Source of the DNA: Desulfosporosinus nitroreducens
GTDB lineage: Bacteria > Bacillota > Desulfitobacteriia > Desulfitobacteriales > Desulfitobacteriaceae
Direction of reading: 5' to 3'
NCBI RefSeq assembly: GCF_023897015.1
Contig: NZ_JAMHFY010000019.1
Coordinates: 1 to 64,000, forward strand
DNA length: 64,000 nucleotides
The position numbers were made by a program, and so were the translations under genes. This document shows positions 26,421-35,248 of this stretch, piece by piece (position 1 is the first letter of the stretch; every line of letters begins with the position of its first letter). The notes beneath the pieces are model-generated. The model ran no database searches. It had not been told where the DNA came from and saw only the letters and a program-made list of their open reading frames with translations.

Positions 26421-26725
26421 TTAGTAGGATTCGACTATCGTATATTTGCACATTTCGGTTGAATATAAAAAGTATGGAGATATTATGTCCTAACTTCTAA
26501 GTTCTTTGTTTAGGAACCTTTGTGGTTTCCCTATCAACGCTTTATCTGGAGGTTGAGGTTGTAGGGTAAAAACGCATCTAAACGATGGTGAAAATTCGGT
26601 CGTTTATTTTTAAGACTCTATTAATCAGTCGCTTTTCTATAATTTGGTTTAACCTTTATCAGAGAATATGGTGTAAAATATAGTTATTTGGTGAATCAAG
26701 ATTATCCCTAGGAGATGGAGGTAAA
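26421..26725. other. Divergent intergenic region, no gene
   Basis: Between carD and the third glycosidase gene. TAAAAT near 26672 could be a -10 box for the rightward gene. I see no further structure. Confidence 0.35.
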
Positions 26726-27772
26726 ATGAGTAATACTGGAATTCCTAAATCTTCAGACCCGATATGGCAGCAGAGACTTGATAGGAAACCTGCAGGGATC
26801 TACTATTACAGCAGGAAGAAAAAACGGTTAAGGCAGTTATTAACGGGGATGCTCAGTCTCTTTATAATCTTTGGCTTGTGCTTTTTAGGATTTTTGTATG
26901 CACCTATCCAACCTTTTGTGGTGCTTCGTGAATTATGGGTGACTAGCGCTATGACGACATTAAATCATCAATACCTAGCCACGTACTTATTTAGCGAGGC
27001 GGAGATTCAAAAGATAATGGATAACAACAAGGTTACAGATCTTGGTAACTCAGATCCTTCAAATATTGAAACTCCGGGAACTGGCAACAATACTGGAATG
27101 GAACTCATTGATATTAGCCAAAAGGGTTTTAAAGGTTATCTGCTCAAAATTAAGGATCCTGGACGTGTCAAGGTGGCGGCAACGAGTCATCTTGGCAAGA
27201 TGGGAGCAAAAGCTGAAGATATCGCCAAAGAGAATGGAGCAATTGCAGTCATTAATGGAGGTGCATTTGAAGATCCAGAGGGTAAAGGCAACGGCGGTCA
27301 ACCTTTGGGCATCCTCATCTCGGACGGTCATATTCTCCATAAAGACCCAGTCTCATCATTCAATATCATTGGGTTAAATCGTGACGATGTTTTGGTCCTT
27401 GGTCATTATACTCTGAATCAAATCAAACAGATGGATATAAGGGATGCCGTCACGTTCAGCCCCTTCCTTGTCGTCGATGGTAAACCATCTATTACCCATG
27501 GAGACGGGGGATGGGGTATTGCCCCCAGGACAGCGATAGGACAGACGAAGGAGGGCAGTATTTTAATGCTGGTGATAGATGGCCGTCAGATTGGGTCCCT
27601 GGGTGCTACCCTTAAAGATGTCCAGGATATTATGCTTGAAAACGGTGCCTATAATGTTGCTAATCTTGATGGCGGATCCTCAACGGTTCTTTACTACAAT
27701 GGCAAGATAGTTAATCACCCCTCGAGTCAGTATGGTGAACGCCATGCGCCGTCCTTTTTTATTGTGAAATAA
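26726..27772 (+). CDS. Membrane-anchored phosphodiester glycosidase (NAGPA), intact paralogue
   Basis: A 348-residue protein with a basic N-terminus, one membrane anchor (about residues 38-62), the linker segment NHQYLATYLFSEAEIQKIM, and a C-terminal NAGPA domain (about 120-348) with AVINGGAFEDPEG, RTAIGQ, LVIDGRQ and NLDGGSSTVL. It is the intact version of the layout seen in the interrupted gene at 18432. Members of this family hydrolyse or bind GlcNAc-1-phosphodiester-type bonds in animals and wall or capsule polymers in bacteria. GGAGATGGAGG gives the start. A terminator follows at 27812, so it is a single-gene unit. Confidence 0.85.
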   Translation: MSNTGIPKSSDPIWQQRLDRKPAGIYYYSRKKKRLRQLLTGMLSLFIIFGLCFLGFLYAPIQPFVVLRELWVTSAMTTLNHQYLATYLFSEAEIQKIMDNNKVTDLGNSDPSNIETPGTGNNTGMELIDISQKGFKGYLLKIKDPGRVKVAATSHLGKMGAKAEDIAKENGAIAVINGGAFEDPEGKGNGGQPLGILISDGHILHKDPVSSFNIIGLNRDDVLVLGHYTLNQIKQMDIRDAVTFSPFLVVDGKPSITHGDGGWGIAPRTAIGQTKEGSILMLVIDGRQIGSLGATLKDVQDIMLENGAYNVANLDGGSSTVLYYNGKIVNHPSSQYGERHAPSFFIVK

Positions 27773-27811
27773 TGTAGATTCAATTCCCTTTGGACTATTG
27801 AGAGTCCGTAT

Positions 27812-27847
27812 AAGACCTGCCTTCTATAGAGTGGCAGGTCTTTTTTA
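27812..27847 (+). terminator. Intrinsic terminator
   Basis: AAGACCTGCC pairs with GGCAGGTCTT, followed by TTTT. It lies 40 bases after the glycosidase gene. Confidence 0.9.
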
Positions 27848-28201
27848 TCAGCCAGAAAGCATAAACTCTTCTTTACATACTTTCTGGAAGGTCCCTCCTT
27901 GGGTAAAAGTGTGTTTTTTTGTCTAGAATTGTATAAATTCACAAGAGGTGTTTACGCTATATGAATACAGGTTTAAACGGTTGCTTTGTTTTGTATTTGT
28001 ATCTTTTATCAACATTTCAGAATTTAGGATATCAAATACAAACAAGATTACCTTCCACTGGGGTATTCCGATGGAAGATTTTCATTGAGATACGCACAAA
28101 GGGATTGTGGAAGCATAGTTTTGTAAACTGTAAAGTACCACAGGATCAGTGACATAATATACATTACTTGAACCAGAGTTTTGAAAACATGGAGGATAAT
28201 A
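27848..28201. other. Intergenic region before the hydrogenase-like gene
   Basis: A 63-codon open frame at 27961-28152 has an AGAGGTG sequence upstream but no recognisable product and an unusual residue mix, so I do not call it. CTTCCA...TGGAAG at 28050-28076 can form a hairpin, which may be a leader structure of the next gene. Confidence 0.4.
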
Positions 28202-29476
28202 GTGAACACCTATAATGAAGTTTTTACACGATTAGTTAAAGCATCCTACAATGATAATCTTGAGCAAGAGATCAAAGAAATTGAAGCAAGCGGGAATGAA
28301 ACTACGAAGGAATACATTTATTATGCCATGGGGAATGGTGACCAGGATAAAGTAGTTTTTCAAATTAACGATTGTGAAGGGTCATGCACAGGCGAAAAAC
28401 ATAACTGTGAAACGGCATGTATTTTTAATGCCATTGTTCGGGATATGGAAGGAAAAGTAGTAATTCAAGATCGGAACTGTGTTCACTGTGGGCACTGTAT
28501 CGATTCGTGTTCACTCAATAATCTAATCGACAAGAAAGAATTTATACCTTTAATTGATCTACTGAGGAAAAAAGAGACCCCTGTTTATGCGATTGTAGCC
28601 CCTGCCATTATTGGACAGTTTGGAGATCGTGTTACGATGGGTCAACTTCGAGCTGCGTTTAAACATCTTGGCTTTTACGGGATGGTGGAAGTTGCGTTAT
28701 TTGCTGATATCCTAAGCCTAAAAGAAGCTCTTGAATTTGATCGTACAGTTCATACAGATGAAGATTTTGTTTTAACCAGTTGTTGCTGTCCAATCTGGGT
28801 AGGTATGGTAAAACGAGTTTATCATACCTTAATTCCTCATATCTTACCCTCCGTATCTCCTATGGTTGCTTGTGGTCGGGGAATTAAACGACTTCATCCC
28901 GAAGCGAAGGTAGTCTTTATTGGGCCTTGTATTGCCAAAAAGGCAGAGGCCAAAGAACAAGATATCAAGGACGCCGTCGATGCCGTTCTGACCTTTGAAG
29001 AAGTAAATCAAATCTTCGAGGCGACCGGAATCAACCCAGCAGATATGGAGGATATTCCTAGCGGACATTCTTCCACTGGCGGACGGATTTATGCCCGTAC
29101 TGCCGGTGTAACAAAAGCTATTTCGGATACTCTGGATCAACTTAGACCAGACAAGCCTATTCGGATCAAGGCGGTCCAAGCCAATGGGATCCAGGAGTGT
29201 AAAGAGCTCCTGCGTTCGATTAACAGCGGAGATATTCAGGCGAATTTTTATGAGGGAATGGGATGTGTTGGTGGATGTGTTGGCGGCCCCAAAGCGCTCC
29301 TGAAATCTGAATTAGGAACTATCCATGTTAATACCTATGGTCTTTTAGCGAAAGCCCATACTCCCTTGAATAACCCCTATATTCTAGAACTGCTTAACCG
29401 TCTTAATATAGAGGATATCAATAGTTTACTTGAAGGAGAATCTGCTGCAATTTTTCAACGGGATTTTGACAAATAA
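28202..29476 (+). CDS. [FeFe]-hydrogenase-like protein with ferredoxin head
   Basis: A 424-residue protein. The N-terminal region has two Cys clusters (CEGSCTG-CETAC and CVHCGHCIDSC) for 4Fe-4S clusters. The H-cluster domain follows with TSCCCPIW, GPCIAKKAE and EGMGCVGGCVGGP. Compared with classical enzymes (TSCCPxW, MPCxxKKxE, ExMACxGGCxxGGGQP), the motifs carry an extra Cys, a Gly for Met, and no GGGQP tail. As I recall, this pattern fits the less studied group B (C. pasteurianum HydIII-like). The GTG start 28202 is set by GGAGG 9 bases upstream. No maturation or electron-transfer genes are adjacent, so direction and partner are unknown. Confidence 0.8.
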   Translation: MNTYNEVFTRLVKASYNDNLEQEIKEIEASGNETTKEYIYYAMGNGDQDKVVFQINDCEGSCTGEKHNCETACIFNAIVRDMEGKVVIQDRNCVHCGHCIDSCSLNNLIDKKEFIPLIDLLRKKETPVYAIVAPAIIGQFGDRVTMGQLRAAFKHLGFYGMVEVALFADILSLKEALEFDRTVHTDEDFVLTSCCCPIWVGMVKRVYHTLIPHILPSVSPMVACGRGIKRLHPEAKVVFIGPCIAKKAEAKEQDIKDAVDAVLTFEEVNQIFEATGINPADMEDIPSGHSSTGGRIYARTAGVTKAISDTLDQLRPDKPIRIKAVQANGIQECKELLRSINSGDIQANFYEGMGCVGGCVGGPKALLKSELGTIHVNTYGLLAKAHTPLNNPYILELLNRLNIEDINSLLEGESAAIFQRDFDK

Positions 29477-29567
29477 AGCAGGCATTACTTCCAGGTTATG
29501 ATATACATAATTCTGTTATGAATGTTTTATTTTTTAAAGTTAACAGTGGATTTTTTGAATCCATTAA

Positions 29568-29660
29568 AAACCTAGAAAACAGCCGTATTGATATGCTCCC
29601 CTTGTGGTAGACAGTTTAAAAAATAAAACTGTTTATTGCAAGGAGGAGTTTTCTAGGTTT
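29568..29660. mobile_element. MITE-like nested inverted repeat
   Basis: Outer arms AAACCTAGAAAAC (29568-29580) and GTTTTCTAGGTTT (29648-29660) are perfect 13-base mirrors. Inside, CTCCCCTTG...GACAGTTTTA-like sequence at 29596-29618 mirrors TAAAACTGT...CAAGGAGGAG at 29624-29647. The middle part resembles the ends of IS3-type elements (CTCCCCTTGTGGTAGAC). There is no coding frame. It could be a miniature element mobilised by an insertion sequence elsewhere, or two element ends left after excision. Confidence 0.5.
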
Positions 29661-29678
29661 CAGGACTATCCCCTCCAG

Positions 29679-29708
29679 TATAATCAAATCTCAATTAATT
29701 TGATTATA
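29679..29708. terminator. Perfect AT-rich hairpin
   Basis: TATAATCAAAT and ATTTGATTATA are 11-base mirrors with an 8-base loop. It could be an operator or a weak terminator. Confidence 0.4.
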
Positions 29709-29838
29709 AGTTATATTTTCTACTAGAGGTGACAGAATAGTAAGTCACTTGATATAATTAATTAAGTCCGTAAGAATTTGAAGGTTCTGTAAGGAGGATT
29801 AACAAATTCCAGGTACGTGAGAGGTTTGAGATTTACTT

Positions 29839-30150
29839 GTGAATATGGATGCTTTTGTTAGAGAGGGGTGGCTATATGCGTTCATTAGTGCTGTAGGTGT
29901 TCTAGCTTTAATTCTTTCTTTCTTCTTAAACGTTGATGACAAAAAGATGGTAATAGTTTGTTTGTTTGTAGTTCGTTTAATTCCAATTGTATTATCAGGC
30001 TTTATGTCCGGGGCCTATATAAGCGGTGATAGAATTAGAGCAAATTATTCCGATTCTCAGGGGTTTGTTAATCGTTCAAGAAGAGGGACTGGTTTGTTTT
30101 TATTTGGATCACCATTAGTGGTGGCAGCAATAGCAATTTCATTTTTTTAG
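29839..30150 (+). CDS. Small membrane protein, DUF5316-like
   Basis: A 103-residue protein with three membrane segments (about residues 12-30, 37-60 and 82-102) and the polar stretch GAYISGDRIRANYSDSQ between the second and third. That stretch is similar to what I remember of DUF5316 proteins of Bacillus (GAFVSGDRMRANY). No function is known. GTG 29839 and ATG 29845 are both possible starts. The ribosome binding site is weak, although a good AGGAGG lies 45 bases upstream. Confidence 0.55.
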   Translation: MNMDAFVREGWLYAFISAVGVLALILSFFLNVDDKKMVIVCLFVVRLIPIVLSGFMSGAYISGDRIRANYSDSQGFVNRSRRGTGLFLFGSPLVVAAIAISFF

Positions 30151-30314
30151 TAAAGGATAAGTGACGAAAAAGTTTTTTAAGATTAGCGAGACCAACGTGT
30201 CAAATTATAATTAACTCTGTTTGGTAACTTTGGTAAATATTTGCCTGTTTCCTTTCAAATAGTTTTTGTTTATTGAGAAAAACTAAGCTATATCATTGAA
30301 AGGAGATTTGAAAT

Positions 30315-30932
30315 ATGAAGTTGTTACATAGCCTTGATCGGGTTTCCAAGTTTATAAGTTCAGGGAAGAAAATGAGAGACTCAATACCTATTGGGTTTAT
30401 CAGCGGGCTAATGGGGACGATTGCCATGGATTTAAGCAATTTGATGTTCAAGAAAACAGGAGTAAGCGAAAAAACTTATGCAGAGTTTGCCGGATCAATT
30501 TTAATGAGACCTTCTAGGTTGCTTTTCAAGGAAAATCGAATTTTAGGTCAAATATTACACCTTATAACGGGTTCAATTATTGGTATACCCTTATTTACTG
30601 TTTTAAAGAAAACAGGTAAAGATAATCACCTATTTAAAGGAGCGATATATGGTACCTTTACTTGGGAACTTCTTTACTCTTTTGGGTTGAGATACAATGT
30701 ATTTAGATCAAAGGCCTACTCGACAAGCACGCATATGACTACTTTAATTGATAATCTAGTCTATGGCTTTGTTTCGTCGGCTACTATGATATTCCTTACG
30801 GATCACGCAGTTTTACCCAAAGGCAGTGACAAGCAATTAGAGACTCAGATGGAAGGTGAAATACCGAAGGTGAATGATAATCGAATAGAGGATTCCTTTT
30901 ACAACTACGAGGATGAAGTGAGACTCCATTAG
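30315..30932 (+). CDS. Membrane protein of unknown function
   Basis: A 205-residue protein. After a short polar head, residues about 24-45 (IPIGFISGLMGTIAMDLSNLMF), 79-100 (LHLITGSIIGIPLFTV) and 145-162 are hydrophobic. The tail (170-205) is acidic and polar. GFISGLMGTIAMDL recalls small integral proteins that also occur near sporulation genes, but I cannot name a family. AAAGGAG precedes ATG 30315. It is a single gene ended by a strong hairpin. Confidence 0.55.
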   Translation: MKLLHSLDRVSKFISSGKKMRDSIPIGFISGLMGTIAMDLSNLMFKKTGVSEKTYAEFAGSILMRPSRLLFKENRILGQILHLITGSIIGIPLFTVLKKTGKDNHLFKGAIYGTFTWELLYSFGLRYNVFRSKAYSTSTHMTTLIDNLVYGFVSSATMIFLTDHAVLPKGSDKQLETQMEGEIPKVNDNRIEDSFYNYEDEVRLH

Positions 30933-30998
30933 TGTTCGAAAACAATGTAGCTCTTTTTAGATGAAGGGCTACATAATAATTATAAATAGGCTTATACA

Positions 30999-31037
30999 TT
31001 ATGAGAGATACCTCTTTTACCGAGGTATCTCTCATAA
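30999..31037. terminator. Bidirectional terminator
   Basis: TTATGAGAGATACCTC and GAGGTATCTCTCATAA pair over 16 bases around a short loop. It lies between two convergent genes and would serve both strands. A weaker TGTAGCTC/GGGCTACA hairpin precedes it at 30946-30972. Confidence 0.85.
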
Positions 31038-31075
31038 TTTGTTATTTTTTGGCGAATAGTCGCAAGTCAAAATAG

Positions 31076-32035
31076 CTAACCGATTTTAGGCCAATCTTGT
31101 ACTCCTGTATCCTCAATGATTCCCAAGGTGACATCAGTAACATCCTTAGACGCTAACAGTTGATCACGAATTCTTGATTTAATACCATCAGCCTCTGCCA
31201 AGGTTAATCCTGGGAGCAGTTCAATGTAGCTTTCAACATGATAGAATCGCCCCTCTTGAAGAATACGCATTTTATTAATATCTGTCACTTCGGGCACTGA
31301 TAAGATAATTTTTGATACGTTATCTTCAACTTCCTTGGGAGCAGACACGCCGATAAGTCCGACCATATTGTCATATCCAACTCGAAAGGCAACTCCCCCC
31401 ATCATGAGGCCAATGATGATGGCAGCAATGCCATCAAAGACCTTAATCGGAGTAAAGCGGGTCATTAGGATTGCTACTAAGGCTAGAATTGCCCCCGATG
31501 TGGCGACGAGATCTTCGTAAAAGACGAGGCGAGTTGCAGGAGAGGCGCGGTTTACATTTTTGAGTGCTATCGAGAGGCTAAGGCCCTTCCCTTTCGTCTG
31601 AGTTTCTTTCACAATCTCGTGCATAGCCTTAAGTAAGACGTATCCGTCAATGACTATAGAGGCACCCAAACTTAAAATAATAAGCCAGATACTCCCAATG
31701 GATGCGGGATGTTGGATCAAATGAATTCCTTCCAGTACCGTTTCATAGGCCATGAGGGTGATGACGATCACAGCCCCCATGCAGAAAACATTGATCAGGC
31801 GTCCGAAGCCAGACGGAAAACGGAGTGTTGGTTTTCGTTCTGCAAGAATGCTGCCGATAAAAACAAAAAATTGATTAACTGCATCAGCACCTGTGTGCAT
31901 TGCTTCTGCGAACATAGCACCGCTGCCGCTTAAGAAAGCGGCTATTCCTTTAAAAATGACCAGGAATAGGTTGCCGAGTACTGCGTATAAAGAGGAGGCA
32001 TTTCCTTTTTTGATAAGTTCCCAGATTTTCTTCAT
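31076..32035 (-). CDS. Cation diffusion facilitator (CDF) transporter
   Basis: A 319-residue integral protein with six membrane segments in the first 220 residues and a cytosolic C-terminal domain. The metal-site residues expected in helix 2 (HTGADAVNQ) and helix 5 (YEDLVATSG) are visible. This is the group that exports Zn, Fe or Co in exchange for protons; the exact ion cannot be told, and the Asn in ADAVNQ differs from the HxxxD pattern of classical zinc exporters. I chose ATG 32035, six codons inside a longer frame, because GGTGTGGA precedes it and the product then starts MKKIWELI. Confidence 0.82.
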   Translation of the reverse strand: MKKIWELIKKGNASSLYAVLGNLFLVIFKGIAAFLSGSGAMFAEAMHTGADAVNQFFVFIGSILAERKPTLRFPSGFGRLINVFCMGAVIVITLMAYETVLEGIHLIQHPASIGSIWLIILSLGASIVIDGYVLLKAMHEIVKETQTKGKGLSLSIALKNVNRASPATRLVFYEDLVATSGAILALVAILMTRFTPIKVFDGIAAIIIGLMMGGVAFRVGYDNMVGLIGVSAPKEVEDNVSKIILSVPEVTDINKMRILQEGRFYHVESYIELLPGLTLAEADGIKSRIRDQLLASKDVTDVTLGIIEDTGVQDWPKIG

Positions 32036-32169
32036 TAAATCCACACCATTCAATGCTTTTCAATTATCTTCCCATAAATTTTGGAAGTTTATTCTCCTGG
32101 TCGTGACAGAGAAGAAAAAGTATACATACCTTATAATAATTCCATTGAGTATTGAAAGTGGTGATGATA

Positions 32170-32784
32170 ATGAAGCTATATTTGGCATTGGGTGATTCAA
32201 TTACTGCAGGGTATGGAGTGGAAAGTCCCTTTTCCTTTCCAAATGTATATGCCAGTTTCCTAAGAAGGCATAACCCTGATTTAAGTATGCTTAATTTTGG
32301 GATAAATGGTTTAACAACTAGTGGTTTGCTTAATCTGTTAAATACTAATCAAAGGCTCAGACATTCACTGGCCCAGGCTTTCTTAATTACACTTACAATA
32401 GGCTCCAATGATTTGCTTCGTCTGATCGGAAATCCCAATCAACCAATAAAAACATCTCAGTTACCCATTATTCAAGGCAATATGAGCAAAACTCTTATGC
32501 AAATTGGACAAGAGATACGTCTTCTTAATCCGGTAGCAACGGTAAAAGTAGCCACTCTTTATAACCCCTTGCCTGCAGGGCCCTACGCCTATTACTACGC
32601 ACAAGTTCAAGGAATTATTGACAATGCTAATGCTATGATTGTCATGTGGGCTAAACATTATGGATTTATCGTTGTGAATTTAGATCGTGAGATCAAAGGG
32701 AAAGAATCGTTGTTTATCGGACAGGATCATGCGCACCCCAGTGCGGCAGGTTATCAAATGATTGCTAAAGCGTTTGCTCGGTAG
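32170..32784 (+). CDS. SGNH/GDSL-family esterase
   Basis: A 204-residue hydrolase. The block I nucleophile is in LALGDSITAG, the block II Gly in FGINGLTT, block III in TLTIGSNDLLR (GxND), and the final Asp-His pair in DHAHPSAAGY. This is a complete catalytic set. There is no signal peptide, so it acts in the cytosol unless exported by another route. ATG 32170 is preferred because GTGGTGAT stands before it. It ends six bases before the convergent VTT protein gene, with no clear terminator between. Confidence 0.85.
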   Translation: MKLYLALGDSITAGYGVESPFSFPNVYASFLRRHNPDLSMLNFGINGLTTSGLLNLLNTNQRLRHSLAQAFLITLTIGSNDLLRLIGNPNQPIKTSQLPIIQGNMSKTLMQIGQEIRLLNPVATVKVATLYNPLPAGPYAYYYAQVQGIIDNANAMIVMWAKHYGFIVVNLDREIKGKESLFIGQDHAHPSAAGYQMIAKAFAR

Positions 32785-32789
32785 TAGGT

Positions 32790-33440
32790 TTATTGTAAAG
32801 GATCTTTGTAACGTTTTATTGAATAATAACCATAGACGCCTACCGATCCAAAGAGAAGAGCACCTATCAATAAGGCAAGCAAGAAGCGACTGGGGTTTTC
32901 AGTCAGCTGCCAAAAATCATGTCCTATCCAAGATTCCCAAACAATCATTGGGATTTTACCAATAAGTGAGGCGGTTAAAAACGCCGGAAAGGTCATCAAG
33001 GATAACCCGGCGGCATAGTTGACCGCTGCTGAGGGAAGAATCGGAATCATTCGTGAGATAAGGATAATCGAAAAGCTGTTTCCCTCGATCAGGGCTGCCC
33101 ATTTCCCCAACTTGCCTATCTTTGGCTGAGCCCATTCTTGTCCGAGAGTACGGGCAAGGAAAAAGCCTGCTGAGGCACCTAACAAACTCCCGCCAAGGGA
33201 AAGCAGAAAACCACTAAACCAACCGAAAACCAGGGTATTTACCCCGGCGACTAAGGCAAAGGGTACAACTGGAAAGAGTGCCAGAAGTGCAATAATTAAC
33301 AAGTCTACGAATATGCTGAGCCATCCCCACTGGGTGACAAATAACTGTAAATCAGCGGGGTTTTGGAGTTTGGGATAAAGAATAATTACAAAAGTTAGGG
33401 AGACCACTATGGTAAAGAAAGAAAAATGTTTTTTAGTCAA
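32790..33440 (-). CDS. VTT/TVP38-type (SNARE-associated) membrane protein
   Basis: A 216-residue integral protein of the DedA-like VTT domain group (PF09335), with the marker stretch GGSLLGASAGFFLARTLG and the re-entrant segment SRMIPILPSAAVNYAAGLS. Members of this group are thought to move lipids such as undecaprenyl phosphate or phospholipids across the membrane. The TTG start at 33440 is chosen because AAGGAAGGTGA lies just upstream on this strand; the open frame extends 14 codons more without a site. A hairpin made of AACGGCATGC and its mirror stands in its leader. Confidence 0.82.
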   Translation of the reverse strand: MTKKHFSFFTIVVSLTFVIILYPKLQNPADLQLFVTQWGWLSIFVDLLIIALLALFPVVPFALVAGVNTLVFGWFSGFLLSLGGSLLGASAGFFLARTLGQEWAQPKIGKLGKWAALIEGNSFSIILISRMIPILPSAAVNYAAGLSLMTFPAFLTASLIGKIPMIVWESWIGHDFWQLTENPSRFLLALLIGALLFGSVGVYGYYSIKRYKDPLQ

Positions 33441-33459
33441 GGGGTCACCTTCCTTAAGA

Positions 33460-33488
33460 AACGGCATGCTATAACAACGCATGCCGTT
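33460..33488. terminator. Hairpin in the leader of the VTT protein gene
   Basis: AACGGCATGC (33460-33469) and GCATGCCGTT (33479-33488) are perfect mirrors; on the plus strand CTTTT follows. It could end a rightward transcript or act as a leader structure of the minus-strand gene. Confidence 0.5.
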
Positions 33489-33537
33489 CTTTTATCAATT
33501 CCGAGAGGCCCACTTCAAGTGAGTGTTCCTTATTCTA

Positions 33538-33594
33538 CTTCGGTGACGATAGTCTCCGCCGGAGACTATCGTACTGGAGACCTGCGTCACGGAA
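33538..33594. repeat. Large imperfect palindrome, two alternative folds
   Basis: ACGATAGTCTCC (33546-33557) and GGAGACTATCGT (33561-33572) are perfect mirrors. Around them CTTCGGTGACG (33538-33548) and CGTCACGGAAG (33584-33594) are mirrors with one mismatch. The inner and outer stems overlap at ACG, so they compete. The rest of 33489-33723 holds no gene I can support. Confidence 0.6.
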
Positions 33595-33723
33595 GTCTCG
33601 ATGTCAGCTTTAGCCAAACGAGTTCACTTCTGTGGCACTAAATCCTTCGTCCTTCGTTAGTAATCCTCAGGCGGTTAGATTCTATGGATTATTCACCTTC
33701 TATGATGTTCACAAGACATTAGG

Positions 33724-34275
33724 TCACTGGGGATTAATGTTATGGGGGTTAGGAACCGAAGTCTTTAGCTTCACGAGTTTACCGTGTTTTACAAGGTGAA
33801 GAGACGTATACCGTTCAGAGGGGGGGAGATGTCGCTTAAATTTAAAACGGAATTCTTGAATTGAGGCCATCTTATCAGCAAACATGACGAGAAAGGCTTC
33901 CTTGCTGCGTGGCAAGCGGAGGGTGAGCGGCCACATATGACTTAAAATAATGTCTTTTTCCTTTTCGCTGAGTTCAAAACAACGTTCTGCATTCTGACAA
34001 GCAATGCGGGGATGACGAAAGCCATGCCAACGTGATCCGTCCGGCCTGAGCTTATGCCAATCATACAGGAAAAAGTCGTGAAGGAGGGCGCCGCGAGTAA
34101 TTGCATGGGTATCTAATTTAACTTTCTTTTCAAGACGGATGGACCAGTTATAGGCTATCTGGGCAACTCGGAGCGAGTGTTCAAGAGTAGTGAAGGGCCG
34201 ATGATGGGTAAATAAGGCCAACTGCTGATACTCTTCGTGGTTTAGAATGTCCTCGACATGCTCGGATAAATTCAA
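33724..34275 (-). CDS. HD-domain phosphohydrolase
   Basis: A 183-residue protein with the HD-type metal ligands: H in TTLEHSLRVA, HD in GALLHDFFLYD, and further His and Asp in ILSHMWPL and FADKMAS. Small HD hydrolases of this kind act on nucleotides or phosphorylated sugars; the substrate is unknown. TTG 34275 is chosen because AGGAAGGTGA lies 7 bases upstream and the product then begins MNLSEHVED. It lies 13 bases after the CmpB-like gene in the same direction, so the two are co-transcribed. Confidence 0.85.
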   Translation of the reverse strand: MNLSEHVEDILNHEEYQQLALFTHHRPFTTLEHSLRVAQIAYNWSIRLEKKVKLDTHAITRGALLHDFFLYDWHKLRPDGSRWHGFRHPRIACQNAERCFELSEKEKDIILSHMWPLTLRLPRSKEAFLVMFADKMASIQEFRFKFKRHLPPSERYTSLHLVKHGKLVKLKTSVPNPHNINPQ

Positions 34276-34288
34276 TGGTTTCACCTTC

Positions 34289-35029
34289 CTAGTCAAGTGA
34301 GTGAGAGTCGTTTTCCCCATCGGGATTATAGAATTTCTTACGTTGTTGTTTCAAGAAGTGTTCCAGGGCTTCTTGCTTGGCATACAGTAAATTCATTTTT
34401 TTATGTACAGTATGACGCATTTTAGGATAGGTATGCAGGAGTCGGTAAAATGGAGAACAAGCTATATGGAACGTTGGAAGTTCCAATCGCTCATATCGTT
34501 CTTGGAATACAGACACAAAGTGTTCCAAGCGCCGAAGCAACAGGGTAGAGTTAATAAGATCCCAGATGACATAGGCTGTCAGGATGACAGCAAAAACAGC
34601 ACGGACGGGAGAGGGTATTAACTGCATTTGGACTTGAACCGCAGGGTTGACGATTTGATAAAACAAAAGACCTAAGACGCCCCAGAGCAAGCTGAAGGGA
34701 AGCGCTATCCGTCCGTGAAGATTAAAGGAAACAGAGTGATAGTCCCAAAGTTGCAGATGAAAGAAACGTTCGAAATACCAACCAGCGAAATACTCTAGCA
34801 AGGTACTCAAAAAGACAAACCAAGCAAATTGCCACAGCCAATTGACGTTACCTAAGAGACCGGAAGTCCATATTACCATTATTGAAAAAAATCCATAAAT
34901 CGGAAGAAAAGGACCGGCAAGAAATCCCGGGTTCACCAGTCTGCGTTGGGTAATGGAGCGGTATATGGTTTCCATAACCCAGCCTGCAAAAGCGTAAATC
35001 GAGAAAGTGAGGACAAAGTTTGTCAGCAT
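34289..35029 (-). CDS. CmpB-like integral membrane protein (PF06541 type)
   Basis: A 246-residue protein with five membrane segments in the first 155 residues, beginning LTFSIYAFAGWVMETIYRSI and containing the marker stretch NPGFLAGPFLPIYGF. This fits the family listed as a putative ABC transporter permease (CmpB) though no ATPase is present. The C-terminal third is soluble and rich in Lys, Arg and His. ATG 35029 with AAAGGGTGA just before it is the start I favour over a GTG six bases earlier. It forms a unit with the HD-domain gene. Confidence 0.78.
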   Translation of the reverse strand: MLTNFVLTFSIYAFAGWVMETIYRSITQRRLVNPGFLAGPFLPIYGFFSIMVIWTSGLLGNVNWLWQFAWFVFLSTLLEYFAGWYFERFFHLQLWDYHSVSFNLHGRIALPFSLLWGVLGLLFYQIVNPAVQVQMQLIPSPVRAVFAVILTAYVIWDLINSTLLLRRLEHFVSVFQERYERLELPTFHIACSPFYRLLHTYPKMRHTVHKKMNLLYAKQEALEHFLKQQRKKFYNPDGENDSHSLD

Positions 35030-35248
35030 GGTCACCCTTTCCGTACTTAATTAAAACATTATGTATGATATATAGTTTAACCGAAAAGGGCTTTATTGTA
35101 CATTTATATCCTTGTGCACAAGCATATAATTCTTAATGCTTTTTGATTCTATCCCTATTTTTAGTATTCTATGAACGATATTAGGATGCTTGGATCAGTC
35201 GCCGATTTATGAATGTCCGAGAAGATTTTTGTGTTTGCAGTTGGATGA

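Noticed and set aside
27961-28152. 63-codon open frame with a fair AGAGGTG site
   Set aside because: The product has no recognisable feature, the spacing is long, and a hairpin lies within it; it is more likely leader sequence of the hydrogenase-like gene.
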